A stretch of 32,877 nucleotides of DNA from G020353355 sp050116155 (GTDB lineage: Bacteria; Desulfobacterota; Desulfobacteria; Desulfobacterales; JAHEIW01). Made by a program: the position numbers and the translations under genes. The notes beneath the pieces were generated by a model. It was not told the origin of the DNA. It ran no database searches and saw only the letters and a list, made by a program, of their open reading frames with translations. Each line of letters starts with the position of its first letter. Position 1 is the first letter of the stretch. Where the stretch lies: positions 1 through 32,877 of the forward strand of contig JASFPE010000006.1 of the NCBI GenBank assembly GCA_050116155.1. Direction: 5' to 3'. Shown one piece after another: positions 7,974 through 16,023 of the stretch.

Positions 7974-10900
7974 TTAAAGGCCTGGAATGCATGCATTGAG
8001 ATACTTTTCCGCCAAATCACCGGTAAACATCACACATTGCGAGGTTCTTCCATCCACTTTCAACACAAACGGCTTGTCAAGCTTCACATGGGCAACGAAC
8101 TTGGTTTCATTGGCCACCGGCAAAGAGGTCAGCCACTTCCAGTTTAGAATATCCTCGTTGGCATTGGAAATGGTCACATAGTTTATACCCAGGGATGTGA
8201 TATTGTGAAAAAAGTGGGATCCCTGTGACGGATCGGCCTTTAACTGAGAAGAAGATATTTCGATCATCGCACCAACGCCACAAATTTCAGCCCAACTCAC
8301 CGGTATTCCCAGCCAACGATCCGCCGAACCCCAGCGGCCCGGACCGATAAGCAAATACTGTCGCCCTTCTTTTACCAGCCCCGCATTCAATTTTCCGATC
8401 TCCTGGGCCATGACAGGGGTTTTGTTCGAATCAAAGACATCCGGTTTGACATAAAGAATATCTGCGAGATCCGCTTTTTCCGCATTACCCAGGGCACGAC
8501 GAGAATAGCAAAACGCTTTTTCAATTTCTTCAGCCGTAATTTCTACCTGACCCAATTCCGCCCTGGCTGTCATGGGCCGAAGCTGGAGAAAGGCAAATTC
8601 CGGCTCACAATCCTTTTCCTGGCACAAGTTTACCGAAAACTCGAGTTCGACAGGACACCCCATCCCTTTCTGACCCATGGTCAATACTTCTGAAAGAATC
8701 TGGGGTAGCGGAAATAAATCGTATTTCAATATTTGAGAAAATGTCAGCACACGGTATCCGGGAATATGGGTGCTGTCCCGGATACGACCTTCTTCCGGCA
8801 AGAAGGTGCTGGCCAGAAGTTTCATGGGAGGATCCTCCAGCACCTCGTCGATTTCTCTTTTGTAAAGATTGGCGTCCTCATTGATGTCAAGCTCGGGATA
8901 AGGCCCCCTCATCTTGAGTGAATAAAAGTATCGTTGCGAATTATCCAGGATATCATTTACCGTGGATCGTTGCGGTAGCAGTTGGGGATATTTGGGTGAA
9001 AACCGTAGGGCTTTTTCGCCCTCCATCACGGTTCTTCCAAGACCCAGAGCAATGGTGGCAATGCCTTCATCGGGTTTCATTTTTGCAAAAGGGTAATAAT
9101 TATAGGACTGCGCCACCCCGGAAATGGCCGGATAAAAATAATCTCCGTATCGTTCACCCACCAGTTGCTGGATGATCACCGCCATCCTTTCTTCTTCCGT
9201 TCGGTGGCCGATCCGTTTGGAGAATGCTTTCGGCCCCTGAAAATAGGTTGAGGCGTAAACCAACTTAATCGCCTCAATCAATTGCCCTAATCGGGCTTCA
9301 AGATCCGGATGATCGTTGGGAAGCATATAAGTACGATACAGGCCGGCATAGGCCCGAAATTGAGCGTCTTCCAACAAACTGGAAGAACGGATCGCCAGAG
9401 GGTAACGTATTTTATCCAAATAAATCCTGAGATCGTCTGCTATCCACTGGGGAAAAGTTGCCTTGTGAAACGCTTCTGCGATGACGTCATCCGGATCATC
9501 TGACTTTGCGAGCCCCTTTAAATCGTTTTCTTCAACAAGGTCATCAAATCCATCGGTGGTAATGACCAGTGTTTGCGGTATGATAAGGTTTATTCCTTTG
9601 AATTTCTGATGAATTTCCGGCAGGCGCTGAAGCAGGTTGGACACAAATGCCAGGCCCCGGGCTTTGCCCCCCACCGAGCCTTTTCCGATTTTAAAAAATC
9701 CGGTATCCAGATCAAAATCACCAGCTTCAAAATTCACGACCACGCCTTGCTGCCGACGCCGCCGCCGGGCGTGGATAAGCGAAATCAGGTATTGCCGGTG
9801 GTTCTCAACGCTCGTAAAATCATCATCTCTGATCGGACGCACTTTGGAGGCCAGCATAATTTCCGTGCGGGCAAAAAACCAGCGCGAGAAATCGTTGCGG
9901 CCGCAATGGTATCTAAAAGCGTCTTCAGGAATGTCTTGCATGAGTTTTTCAAGATAACGCATGTTTGATGCGCGGGCAATTTCGCGTCCATCAGGCTTGC
10001 GAAAGATAAAATCGCCGAAGCCAAGATAATCCATAAAAAAGGAATGCACTTCAGCCAAAAGCGTGGGGGAATTTTTGTCTACAAAACAAGCGGGAATCTT
10101 GGCAGCTTTGTCCGCGTTGGAAGACTCCGAGCTGGTCAGCAAAAGAGGTATATCAAATCGCTCTTGCTTAATCTTGGAAAGAAAGGCTACACCGGCCTCA
10201 TGATCAAATTTACCGTTGCGTGGGAATCGGACATCGGAAATTACCCCCAGCACGTAAGGTTCGAATTTTTTGAAAAGCTGGATGGCTTCTTCATAATTTC
10301 TGGCCACCAATATTTTAGGGCGCGCCCGCATGGTGAGCAAGCGGTGCTCTTCGTTCAGTCCTTCCTCGAGCACGGCCTGGGTTTGACTCACCACTTCGCG
10401 GTATAAAACCGGCAGCAAACTTGAGATATAAAGCGGTGAATCCTCCACAAAAAGGATAACCCGTATTCCGGCATAGGCCGTATCGTGCTCGACATTCATC
10501 AGGTCTTCCGCACTTTTGACCAGAGCCACCAGAATATCCGTATTTCCGGACCAGACGAACGTTCGATCAATACCGGAAGGAAACGTAAAATCAAGGCGAC
10601 ATTCCTGAGCATCGGGCAGGATGGAACTGTGGCTGAGAAGAATAACCGGTAGATCGGGCACCTTCTTTTTGATTTCCTGCCCCAGAACAGAAGCATCCAT
10701 ATCGCCCAGATGCAGCATGGTGATTACCAAATCAAACTTTTTTTGGTCCAGCGCTGAAAGCGCCCCTTCGGCGGTGGAGGCCCAAGTAAATCGCGGCGGG
10801 TTACTGAGATTCAATCCCCGGTATTCATGAATAATTCGTTCGGATAGCCGGCAATCTTCTTCCATGATCCAGGCATCATAGGGCGTGGAGACCAAAAGGA

Positions 10901-10988
10901 TATCTCTGACCTTTTTGGCCATCAATTCATGAAAAACCTTAAACCGGGGATCAAAATCCTCGGCAAAACTGTCGATGTCTAACGGCAT
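7974..10988 (-). CDS. Receiver-receiver-PEP/pyruvate-binding domain fusion protein
   Basis: This cytoplasmic protein has 1004 residues. Residues 27-120 look like a receiver whose phosphoacceptor position is Met91 (DLVITMLHLGDMD) and whose acidic pair is missing, so it is a pseudo-receiver. Residues 176-320 are a second receiver with the acidic pair Glu182-Asp183, Asp252 in GVISDVRFP, a Thr/Ser switch region and Lys305; it also has an insertion of about 30 residues after its first helix. From about 430 to 830 comes a PEP-synthase/PPDK-type ATP-binding domain, with IGKGSVGGKARGLAF and LAIRSSSLLEDAQF, closing with LQLRP. The final 170 residues (GPGRWGSADRWLG, SQGSHFFHN) are not the usual phosphohistidine swivel or PEP-binding barrel, so a full PEP synthase reaction is unlikely. 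The start has a good AAGGA site. The function is unknown; a phosphotransfer regulator is possible. Confidence 0.85.
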   Translation of the reverse strand: MPLDIDSFAEDFDPRFKVFHELMAKKVRDILLVSTPYDAWIMEEDCRLSERIIHEYRGLNLSNPPRFTWASTAEGALSALDQKKFDLVITMLHLGDMDASVLGQEIKKKVPDLPVILLSHSSILPDAQECRLDFTFPSGIDRTFVWSGNTDILVALVKSAEDLMNVEHDTAYAGIRVILFVEDSPLYISSLLPVLYREVVSQTQAVLEEGLNEEHRLLTMRARPKILVARNYEEAIQLFKKFEPYVLGVISDVRFPRNGKFDHEAGVAFLSKIKQERFDIPLLLTSSESSNADKAAKIPACFVDKNSPTLLAEVHSFFMDYLGFGDFIFRKPDGREIARASNMRYLEKLMQDIPEDAFRYHCGRNDFSRWFFARTEIMLASKVRPIRDDDFTSVENHRQYLISLIHARRRRRQQGVVVNFEAGDFDLDTGFFKIGKGSVGGKARGLAFVSNLLQRLPEIHQKFKGINLIIPQTLVITTDGFDDLVEENDLKGLAKSDDPDDVIAEAFHKATFPQWIADDLRIYLDKIRYPLAIRSSSLLEDAQFRAYAGLYRTYMLPNDHPDLEARLGQLIEAIKLVYASTYFQGPKAFSKRIGHRTEEERMAVIIQQLVGERYGDYFYPAISGVAQSYNYYPFAKMKPDEGIATIALGLGRTVMEGEKALRFSPKYPQLLPQRSTVNDILDNSQRYFYSLKMRGPYPELDINEDANLYKREIDEVLEDPPMKLLASTFLPEEGRIRDSTHIPGYRVLTFSQILKYDLFPLPQILSEVLTMGQKGMGCPVELEFSVNLCQEKDCEPEFAFLQLRPMTARAELGQVEITAEEIEKAFCYSRRALGNAEKADLADILYVKPDVFDSNKTPVMAQEIGKLNAGLVKEGRQYLLIGPGRWGSADRWLGIPVSWAEICGVGAMIEISSSQLKADPSQGSHFFHNITSLGINYVTISNANEDILNWKWLTSLPVANETKFVAHVKLDKPFVLKVDGRTSQCVMFTGDLAEKYLNACIPGL

Positions 10989-11303
10989 TTATATGTGTCC
11001 TTGAAAAAATATAAAATTGCCTGCCATATTCATCGATCGCTACGCCAATAAGTGAACTTCGCATTTGCGGCCGACCGCTTTTGACACCGGAAAAAGGCCA
11101 TTTCCGGTTGCAAACTAATTAAAATCACATCTTTGTAAAAATCTCAATAAATTTACAACATCCGGCTCTGCGACATCATATTTTTCAGAACCGATTAAGG
11201 TTGATTAAAATCATTTTTCTGATAATTAGTGCTCATCCGAAAAGCATGTTAACGATGGGCTCGGTTAGATCAAATTCGAAGAACATAATGAAAGGAAAAT
11301 CTC
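10989..11303. other. Divergent intergenic region with hairpin and FNR-like site
   Basis: These 315 bases separate the PEP-binding gene from the acyl-CoA synthetase, which run apart, so both promoters must lie here. I see a small hairpin CCGGAAA (11087-11093) with TTTCCGG (11101-11107), and two ATTAAAATCA words near 11118-11127 and 11204-11213. A TTGACA at 11081-11086 has no matching -10 box at proper distance. No gene is apparent apart from a 13-codon frame overlapping the synthetase start. Confidence 0.45.
11201..11214. promoter_or_regulatory. Candidate CRP/FNR-family binding site
   Basis: TTGATTAAAATCAT matches the FNR consensus TTGAT-N4-ATCAA at nine of ten fixed positions. It lies about 90 bases before the synthetase start codon, a sensible place for an activator. 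A weaker relative (CTAATTAAAATCAC) lies 87 bases further upstream. AT-rich DNA gives such matches by chance, so this is only a candidate. Confidence 0.3.
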
Positions 11304-12866
11304 TTGGATATCTGGTTGACCTTGACTAAAGCAGTAGAACTTTATCCCCAAAAAGTCGGGGTCGTTGACGGCAAACAAGCGCTCACCTATTCTCAAGTTG
11401 GTGAGCGGGTTTGCGGTTTGGCGCGATTTTTCCAGCAGCAGGGTATGCAACCCAAAGACCGCATCTCCATCCTGGAAGTCAACTCACATGCGTTTCTGGA
11501 AACCTATTACGCCGCGGCCGGAATCGGGGCTATTCTCAACCCCCTCAATTTTCGTCTTTCGCCGCAGGAAGTCGCATTCATACTAAGGGATTCCGGCACG
11601 CGATGGCTGGTGGCCGGCACCAAGTTTGCGCTTCTCGTAGCGGGTATTGTAAAGGAAGAAACTCCTCTGGAAGGAATTCTTTGGATCGGTGGTTCACCTT
11701 CGGAGGCAATAAATATACCGAGTCACGTCTATGAAGATGTCGTTGATATCCATAGCGGAGCCTTCACACCGGTGCCCATTGAAGAAAATGACGTTGCCCA
11801 TCTATACTATACCAGCGGAACTACGGGACGACCCAAAGGGGTCATGCTCACCCACAAAAATGTTTGCCTTCATGCCCTGGGAACCATCGCCGAGCTTCAG
11901 CTGACGGACACCGATGTATGGGGCCACATTGCCCCAATGTTTCATCTGGCCGATGCCTGGGCGACATTTGCCATCACCTGGGTGGGTGCCCGGCATGTAA
12001 TGGTGGGGCAATTTGAAGCCGAAGCCGTGATGGCGACCATTCAGCAAGAGCACATTACGCTGAGCAACATGATCCCCACCATGCTCAACCTGATGATTAA
12101 ACATCCCGAGGTCAGCACCTACGATTTCTCCAGCCTGCGCGTGATCCTTAGCGGGGGTGCACCCATCGCTCCGGAAGTGGTTCGCAGCATTACCGAAACC
12201 TTCGGCTGCGATTACATTCAAACCTATGGCATGACCGAAACCAGCCCCTATTTAACCTTCAGTATATTAAAACAGCATCTACAGGCCTTACCTCCTGACG
12301 CGCAATTTAAATATAAATCCAAGACCGGCCGCCCTTTTATGGGTGTAGATCTTAAAGTCGTTGACGAAAAAGGGAATCCCGTGGCTCCTGATGAACAACA
12401 GGTCGGCGAAATCTGGGTACGTGGCGATACCATCACCCCCGGATACTGGAACCTGCCGGAAACCACCGCGGAAGCATTCAGCGAGGGATGGCTTCGCACC
12501 GGTGATCTGGCCAATGTGGACACCGAAGGCTATGTCAATATTGTCGACCGAAAGAAAGATATGATCGTCACCGGTGGTGAAAACGTCTATTCGACGGAAG
12601 TGGAAAATGTTCTCTACAAGAATCCCAAAGTTTTAGAAGCAGCGGTTTTTGGCATCCCGGACGACAAATGGGGTGAAGCGATAACGGCAGCCGTGGTGCT
12701 CAAGGAAAACGAAAAAGCAACCGAGGAAGAAATCATAGGCTTTTGTAAACAACATCAGGCTTCGTATAAAGCACCCAAAGCCATTCTTTTCTTAGAAGAA
12801 CTCCCCAAAACCGGATCCGGTAAAATCTACAAAAAAGCGCTAAAAGATCCGTATTGGAAGAAATAA
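11304..12866 (+). CDS. AMP-forming acyl-CoA synthetase (fatty-acid-CoA ligase family)
   Basis: This enzyme activates a carboxylic acid with ATP and CoA through an acyl-adenylate. At 520 residues it is the usual length for a medium-chain-type ligase. The phosphate-binding loop is YYTSGTTGRPKGV (168-180), the adenine motif TYGMTETSP lies near residue 310, the hinge is WLRTGDL, and the catalytic lysine is Lys507 in GSGKIYKK. The start is a TTG at 11304-11306. It is supported by AAAGGA at 11291-11296, seven bases upstream, and by the natural domain beginning MDIWLTLTKA. The nearby ATG at 11288 is in another frame and stops after 13 codons. It is followed by an aminotransferase, which suggests activation of an acid produced from an amine. 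The exact acid cannot be read from sequence. Confidence 0.92.
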   Translation: MDIWLTLTKAVELYPQKVGVVDGKQALTYSQVGERVCGLARFFQQQGMQPKDRISILEVNSHAFLETYYAAAGIGAILNPLNFRLSPQEVAFILRDSGTRWLVAGTKFALLVAGIVKEETPLEGILWIGGSPSEAINIPSHVYEDVVDIHSGAFTPVPIEENDVAHLYYTSGTTGRPKGVMLTHKNVCLHALGTIAELQLTDTDVWGHIAPMFHLADAWATFAITWVGARHVMVGQFEAEAVMATIQQEHITLSNMIPTMLNLMIKHPEVSTYDFSSLRVILSGGAPIAPEVVRSITETFGCDYIQTYGMTETSPYLTFSILKQHLQALPPDAQFKYKSKTGRPFMGVDLKVVDEKGNPVAPDEQQVGEIWVRGDTITPGYWNLPETTAEAFSEGWLRTGDLANVDTEGYVNIVDRKKDMIVTGGENVYSTEVENVLYKNPKVLEAAVFGIPDDKWGEAITAAVVLKENEKATEEEIIGFCKQHQASYKAPKAILFLEELPKTGSGKIYKKALKDPYWKK

Positions 12867-12871
12867 ATATC

Positions 12872-13024
12872 GTTAATTGGTTAATTCGTTGAATGGTTAA
12901 ATGGTTGAATTTCGAATTTATTTTGTAATCGCAAAATAATTGGGTACTCGTTGTTTCAAAACTCGTATCGTCTTGATATTTTAACATTTCCCTAATCAAC
13001 CAATAAACCAGTTAACTATTAAAC
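12872..13024. repeat. Palindromic repeat, GGTTAATTGGTTAA family
   Basis: The left part (12872-12912) repeats variants of GGTTAAATGGTTGAAT. The right part (12991-13024), TAATCAACCAATAAACCAGTTAAC, is an imperfect inverse of it. The element fills almost the entire gap between the synthetase stop and the ribosome site of the aminotransferase, leaving about 18 bases of normal leader. It could form a long imperfect hairpin in the transcript and separate expression of the two genes. Confidence 0.6.
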
Positions 13025-13051
13025 GATATCTGAAGAAAAAGGAGGAAGATT

Positions 13052-14356
13052 ATGTCCAGCCGATCTGAAGAACTAAAGAAATTGCGCAATACCCACGTAC
13101 CCCAGGCTCCATACAATATTACTCCCGCATTTATTAAGGAAGCACGGGGCGCGCTAATGATCGATACGGAGGGTCGCGAGCTCATTGATTTTGCCGGTGG
13201 CATCGGCGTCAACAATGTCGGCCACTGTCACCCCAAAGTGGTTGCCGCCATCAAGGATCAGGCAGATAAATGTATCCACACCTGCTTTCATGTGGCCATG
13301 TACCAGGCCTACGTCGATTTGGCCGCTAAACTCAATGCGCTGGCTCCCGGCGATTTTGCAAAAATGACCATGTTTGCCAACAGCGGCGCTGAGGCTGTGG
13401 AAAATGCCGTAAAAGTCGCCCGCTACAACAAAAACCGGCCGGCTGTCATTTGCTTTGAAAATGGCTATCATGGCCGCACCATGTATACGCTGACGTTAAC
13501 CAGCAAAATAAAACCTTACAAATTCGGCTTTGGTCCGTTTGCATCGGACGTTTACCGCATGCCCTTTGCGTATTGCTATCGTTGCGCCTTCGGTCTTAAA
13601 TATCCGGACTGTAACATTGCATGTGCCGATTATCTCGAAGATTTTTTTATCTCCCATGTTGACCCTGAGGCCACTGCGGCGATCATTGCCGAGCCGATTC
13701 AAGGCGAGGGTGGTTTTATCACGCCGCCGCCGGAGTATTTCCCCAAACTTCAGGAGACCGCGCAGAAATATGATATCGCACTTATTATTGACGAGGTCCA
13801 AACCGGCGTGGGAAGAACCGGAAAATTTTTTGCCATCGAACACTGGGGAATTGCTCCAGATATCCTTACCCTGGCCAAGAGCCTGGGCGGGGGAATGCCA
13901 TTGAGCGCTATTATTGCCCGTGAAGAAATGATCAATAAAATCCATGTGGGGGGATTGGGTGGGACCTTCAGCGGCAATCCAGTGTCCTGTCGGGCCGGGC
14001 TTGCGGTGATGGAAATCATGCTGGAGGATGGTCTTCTTCAACGTGCAGAAACTCTGGGACAAAAGGTTTTGGCGCAATTTCAAAACCTTCAGAAAAATCA
14101 CGAAATCATCGGCGATGTGCGTGGCAAGGGCCCCATGCTGGCCCTGGAGCTGGTTCAGGATAGAGAAACCAAGGCACCGGCCAAAGAAGCAGCAGATAAA
14201 CTCGTCAAATTCTGCTTTGACAGAGGCCTTGTTTTGCTCTCCTGCGGAAACTTCGGAAACGTCATCCGCACATTGATGCCGCTGGTGATCACCGATGAGC
14301 AGCTTGAGCGTGGACTCGCCATCCTGGAGGAGGGATTTCGGGAGCTGAAAAAATAG
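13052..14356 (+). CDS. Class III PLP-dependent aminotransferase (4-aminobutyrate aminotransferase-like)
   Basis: This cytoplasmic enzyme should move an omega-amino group to a 2-oxo acid (GABA-, beta-alanine- or putrescine-type substrates). The 434 residues are typical. The phosphate-binding ANSGAEAVENAVK, the pyridine-binding Asp247 in IIDEVQTGVGRTG and the PLP Schiff-base Lys276 in LTLAKSLGGG are all present. Between them lies a four-cysteine motif, Cys175-x2-Cys178-x8-Cys187-x3-Cys191 (YCYRC and YPDC), absent from textbook GabT and shared with the convergent paralogue at 14508-15827. The start has a strong AAGGAGG site. The neighbouring ligase and polyamine-type importer support a role in amine catabolism. 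The precise substrate is uncertain. Confidence 0.9.
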   Translation: MSSRSEELKKLRNTHVPQAPYNITPAFIKEARGALMIDTEGRELIDFAGGIGVNNVGHCHPKVVAAIKDQADKCIHTCFHVAMYQAYVDLAAKLNALAPGDFAKMTMFANSGAEAVENAVKVARYNKNRPAVICFENGYHGRTMYTLTLTSKIKPYKFGFGPFASDVYRMPFAYCYRCAFGLKYPDCNIACADYLEDFFISHVDPEATAAIIAEPIQGEGGFITPPPEYFPKLQETAQKYDIALIIDEVQTGVGRTGKFFAIEHWGIAPDILTLAKSLGGGMPLSAIIAREEMINKIHVGGLGGTFSGNPVSCRAGLAVMEIMLEDGLLQRAETLGQKVLAQFQNLQKNHEIIGDVRGKGPMLALELVQDRETKAPAKEAADKLVKFCFDRGLVLLSCGNFGNVIRTLMPLVITDEQLERGLAILEEGFRELKK

Positions 14357-14381
14357 CCCGGATGAACCGCAACAATTGAAT

Positions 14382-14456
14382 TCTCACGCAAAGGCGCAAA
14401 GACACTAAGATAATTTATAAAGCTTTTCTTTGCGATCTTTGCGCCTTTGCGTGAGA
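14382..14456. repeat. Perfect inverted repeat, CTTTGCGTGA family copy 2, between convergent genes
   Basis: The 21-base arm at 14382-14402 is exactly complementary to 14436-14456, with 33 bases between. Each arm contains tandem GCAAAG words (CACGCAAAGGCGCAAAG). The middle shares AGCTTTTCTTTGCG with copy 1 at 3442-3526. It occupies the 151-base gap between the stop codons of the two aminotransferases, so it could act as a shared terminator. No T-run follows. Confidence 0.8.
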
Positions 14457-14507
14457 CATAATTTTTATTACCAAAAACAATGACTAAGCGACTATAGAAC
14501 CTTTCTC

Positions 14508-15827
14508 TTACAACCCCATCTCCTTTTCTTCCTCGGCAATACATTCTTCGAGAATCTTCAAGGCAATATCAATTTCTTCCTTCTGAATGGTCAAGGGCGG
14601 AGCAAACTCAAAGGCCTGCCGCACAGGGGCGAGTTTAATAATAAGTCCTTTTTGTTTGGCTCGCGCAATCATGCTGGCCAGGTTGTCGCCCGGAAGCGGT
14701 GAGCGGGTCTTTTTATCGGTGGTGAAATCAATCGCCGTCCACATTCCGGTACCCCGCACCTCGCCGACGATGGAATGATGCGCCAATTCCTGCAGGCCTT
14801 CCAGAAAATAGTTGCCCAAGTTCTCAGAAGCTTCAACCAGGTTTTCTCTTTGCAAAATTTCGATGGTCTTTAACCCGGCGGCACATGGAACCGGATGGTT
14901 ACCATAGGTGTGCAAATGGTTGAACACTTCAATGGGTTCCATGACTGCATCGGTGCAGCCTACAGCGCCCAGCGGCACATAGCCGCTGGTAATCCCCTTG
15001 GCCATGGTTATGATGTCGGGTTGAACATCAAAGTGCTCGGTGGCAAACATCTTGCCGGTGCGGCCGAATCCGCAAATTACTTCATCGATAATCAGCAAAA
15101 TTCCGAATTTATCGCAAATTTCACGAATAATGGTCCAGTATTCCCTGGGTGGAGCGAGCACCCCAAAACCCTGCTGGATGGGCTCTCCGATAATGGCCGA
15201 AAACAATTCGGGTCCCTCAAACTCGATAATGCGCTCAATGTTGCGTGCACAGACAATGTCACAATCCGGATAAGTTAGATCATAGGGGCAACGATAACAA
15301 TAGGGAGATTCCGCAAAAACACTGCCCGGAGCCAAAGGCTCCATCATATGTCGCATTGGTACCACGGATCCCAGCGCCCGCACACCGATTCCATTGACGC
15401 CGTGGTAGGCGCCTTTGCGGGATAAAACTTTATAACGCCCCTTATCACCTTTAAAGTAATGATGATGTTTGGCAAGCTTCATGGCAGTTTCCACCGCCTC
15501 TGATCCGTCGCATTCAAAGGTAAAGCGATTGATACCACCGGGTGTAATTTCAGAAAGAACTTCGGCAAGTTTTATGGCCGGCTCGTTGGCAAACATCAAC
15601 GGGGTAAAATAGGCCAGCGCCATCATTTGATCATAGATGGCTTGCGCCAGTTCCTTATTACCATATCCCAGATGTACCGGACGGGTCACGCCGGCAACCA
15701 GATCGATGTATTTATTGCCCTGATCATCAAAAACATGGACGCCTTCACCTTTTGAAATCACGGTGATGCCCTTTTCAATTTCAGCTTTGGGTGTCAGATG
15801 TAAGATTAAATGCGAAAATTGATCCAT
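14508..15827 (-). CDS. Class III PLP-dependent aminotransferase, second paralogue
   Basis: The protein has 439 residues of the ornithine/GABA aminotransferase fold. ECDGSEAVETAMK binds the cofactor phosphate, IIDEVICGFGRTG contains the pyridine-binding Asp248, and Lys277 in TMAKGITSGYVPLG is the Schiff-base lysine. It carries the same four-cysteine motif as its convergent neighbour: Cys177-x2-Cys180-x8-Cys189-x3-Cys193 (YCYRC, YPDC). SGYVPLGA rather than GGGMPLSA after the lysine places it in a different subgroup (beta-alanine/taurine-pyruvate or adenosylmethionine-like), so the two enzymes probably differ in substrate. The start has a strong AAGGAGGAAAA site. Upstream and on the same strand lies the ABC transporter ATPase gene, which may be co-transcribed. 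Confidence 0.9.
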   Translation of the reverse strand: MDQFSHLILHLTPKAEIEKGITVISKGEGVHVFDDQGNKYIDLVAGVTRPVHLGYGNKELAQAIYDQMMALAYFTPLMFANEPAIKLAEVLSEITPGGINRFTFECDGSEAVETAMKLAKHHHYFKGDKGRYKVLSRKGAYHGVNGIGVRALGSVVPMRHMMEPLAPGSVFAESPYCYRCPYDLTYPDCDIVCARNIERIIEFEGPELFSAIIGEPIQQGFGVLAPPREYWTIIREICDKFGILLIIDEVICGFGRTGKMFATEHFDVQPDIITMAKGITSGYVPLGAVGCTDAVMEPIEVFNHLHTYGNHPVPCAAGLKTIEILQRENLVEASENLGNYFLEGLQELAHHSIVGEVRGTGMWTAIDFTTDKKTRSPLPGDNLASMIARAKQKGLIIKLAPVRQAFEFAPPLTIQKEEIDIALKILEECIAEEEKEMGL

Positions 15828-16023
15828 TTTTCCTCCTTTTTAAATGCCTCCAACGTTTAACTGCGAAGTCTGCGAATTTTTATTTATTTTTCAAACAAAA
15901 AATTATTTAACCTTTCGATATTATTTATAATACAGGTCCTTATGACGAGAGCTAAAATTAGCACGCCAATGATTAAAAGCGCAAGGGAAAAATTACAGTG
16001 ATCGGCGAATAAAAATAGGAAGA

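Noticed and set aside
11081..11109. TTGACA as -35 box of the synthetase promoter
   Set aside because: The sequence 17 bases downstream is CCGGTT, unlike a -10 box, and the next A/T-rich candidate is 29 bases away.
13496..14101. Open minus-strand frame of 201 codons inside the first aminotransferase
   Set aside because: It is antisense to a clear enzyme with intact motifs, resembles no family, and has no ribosome site.
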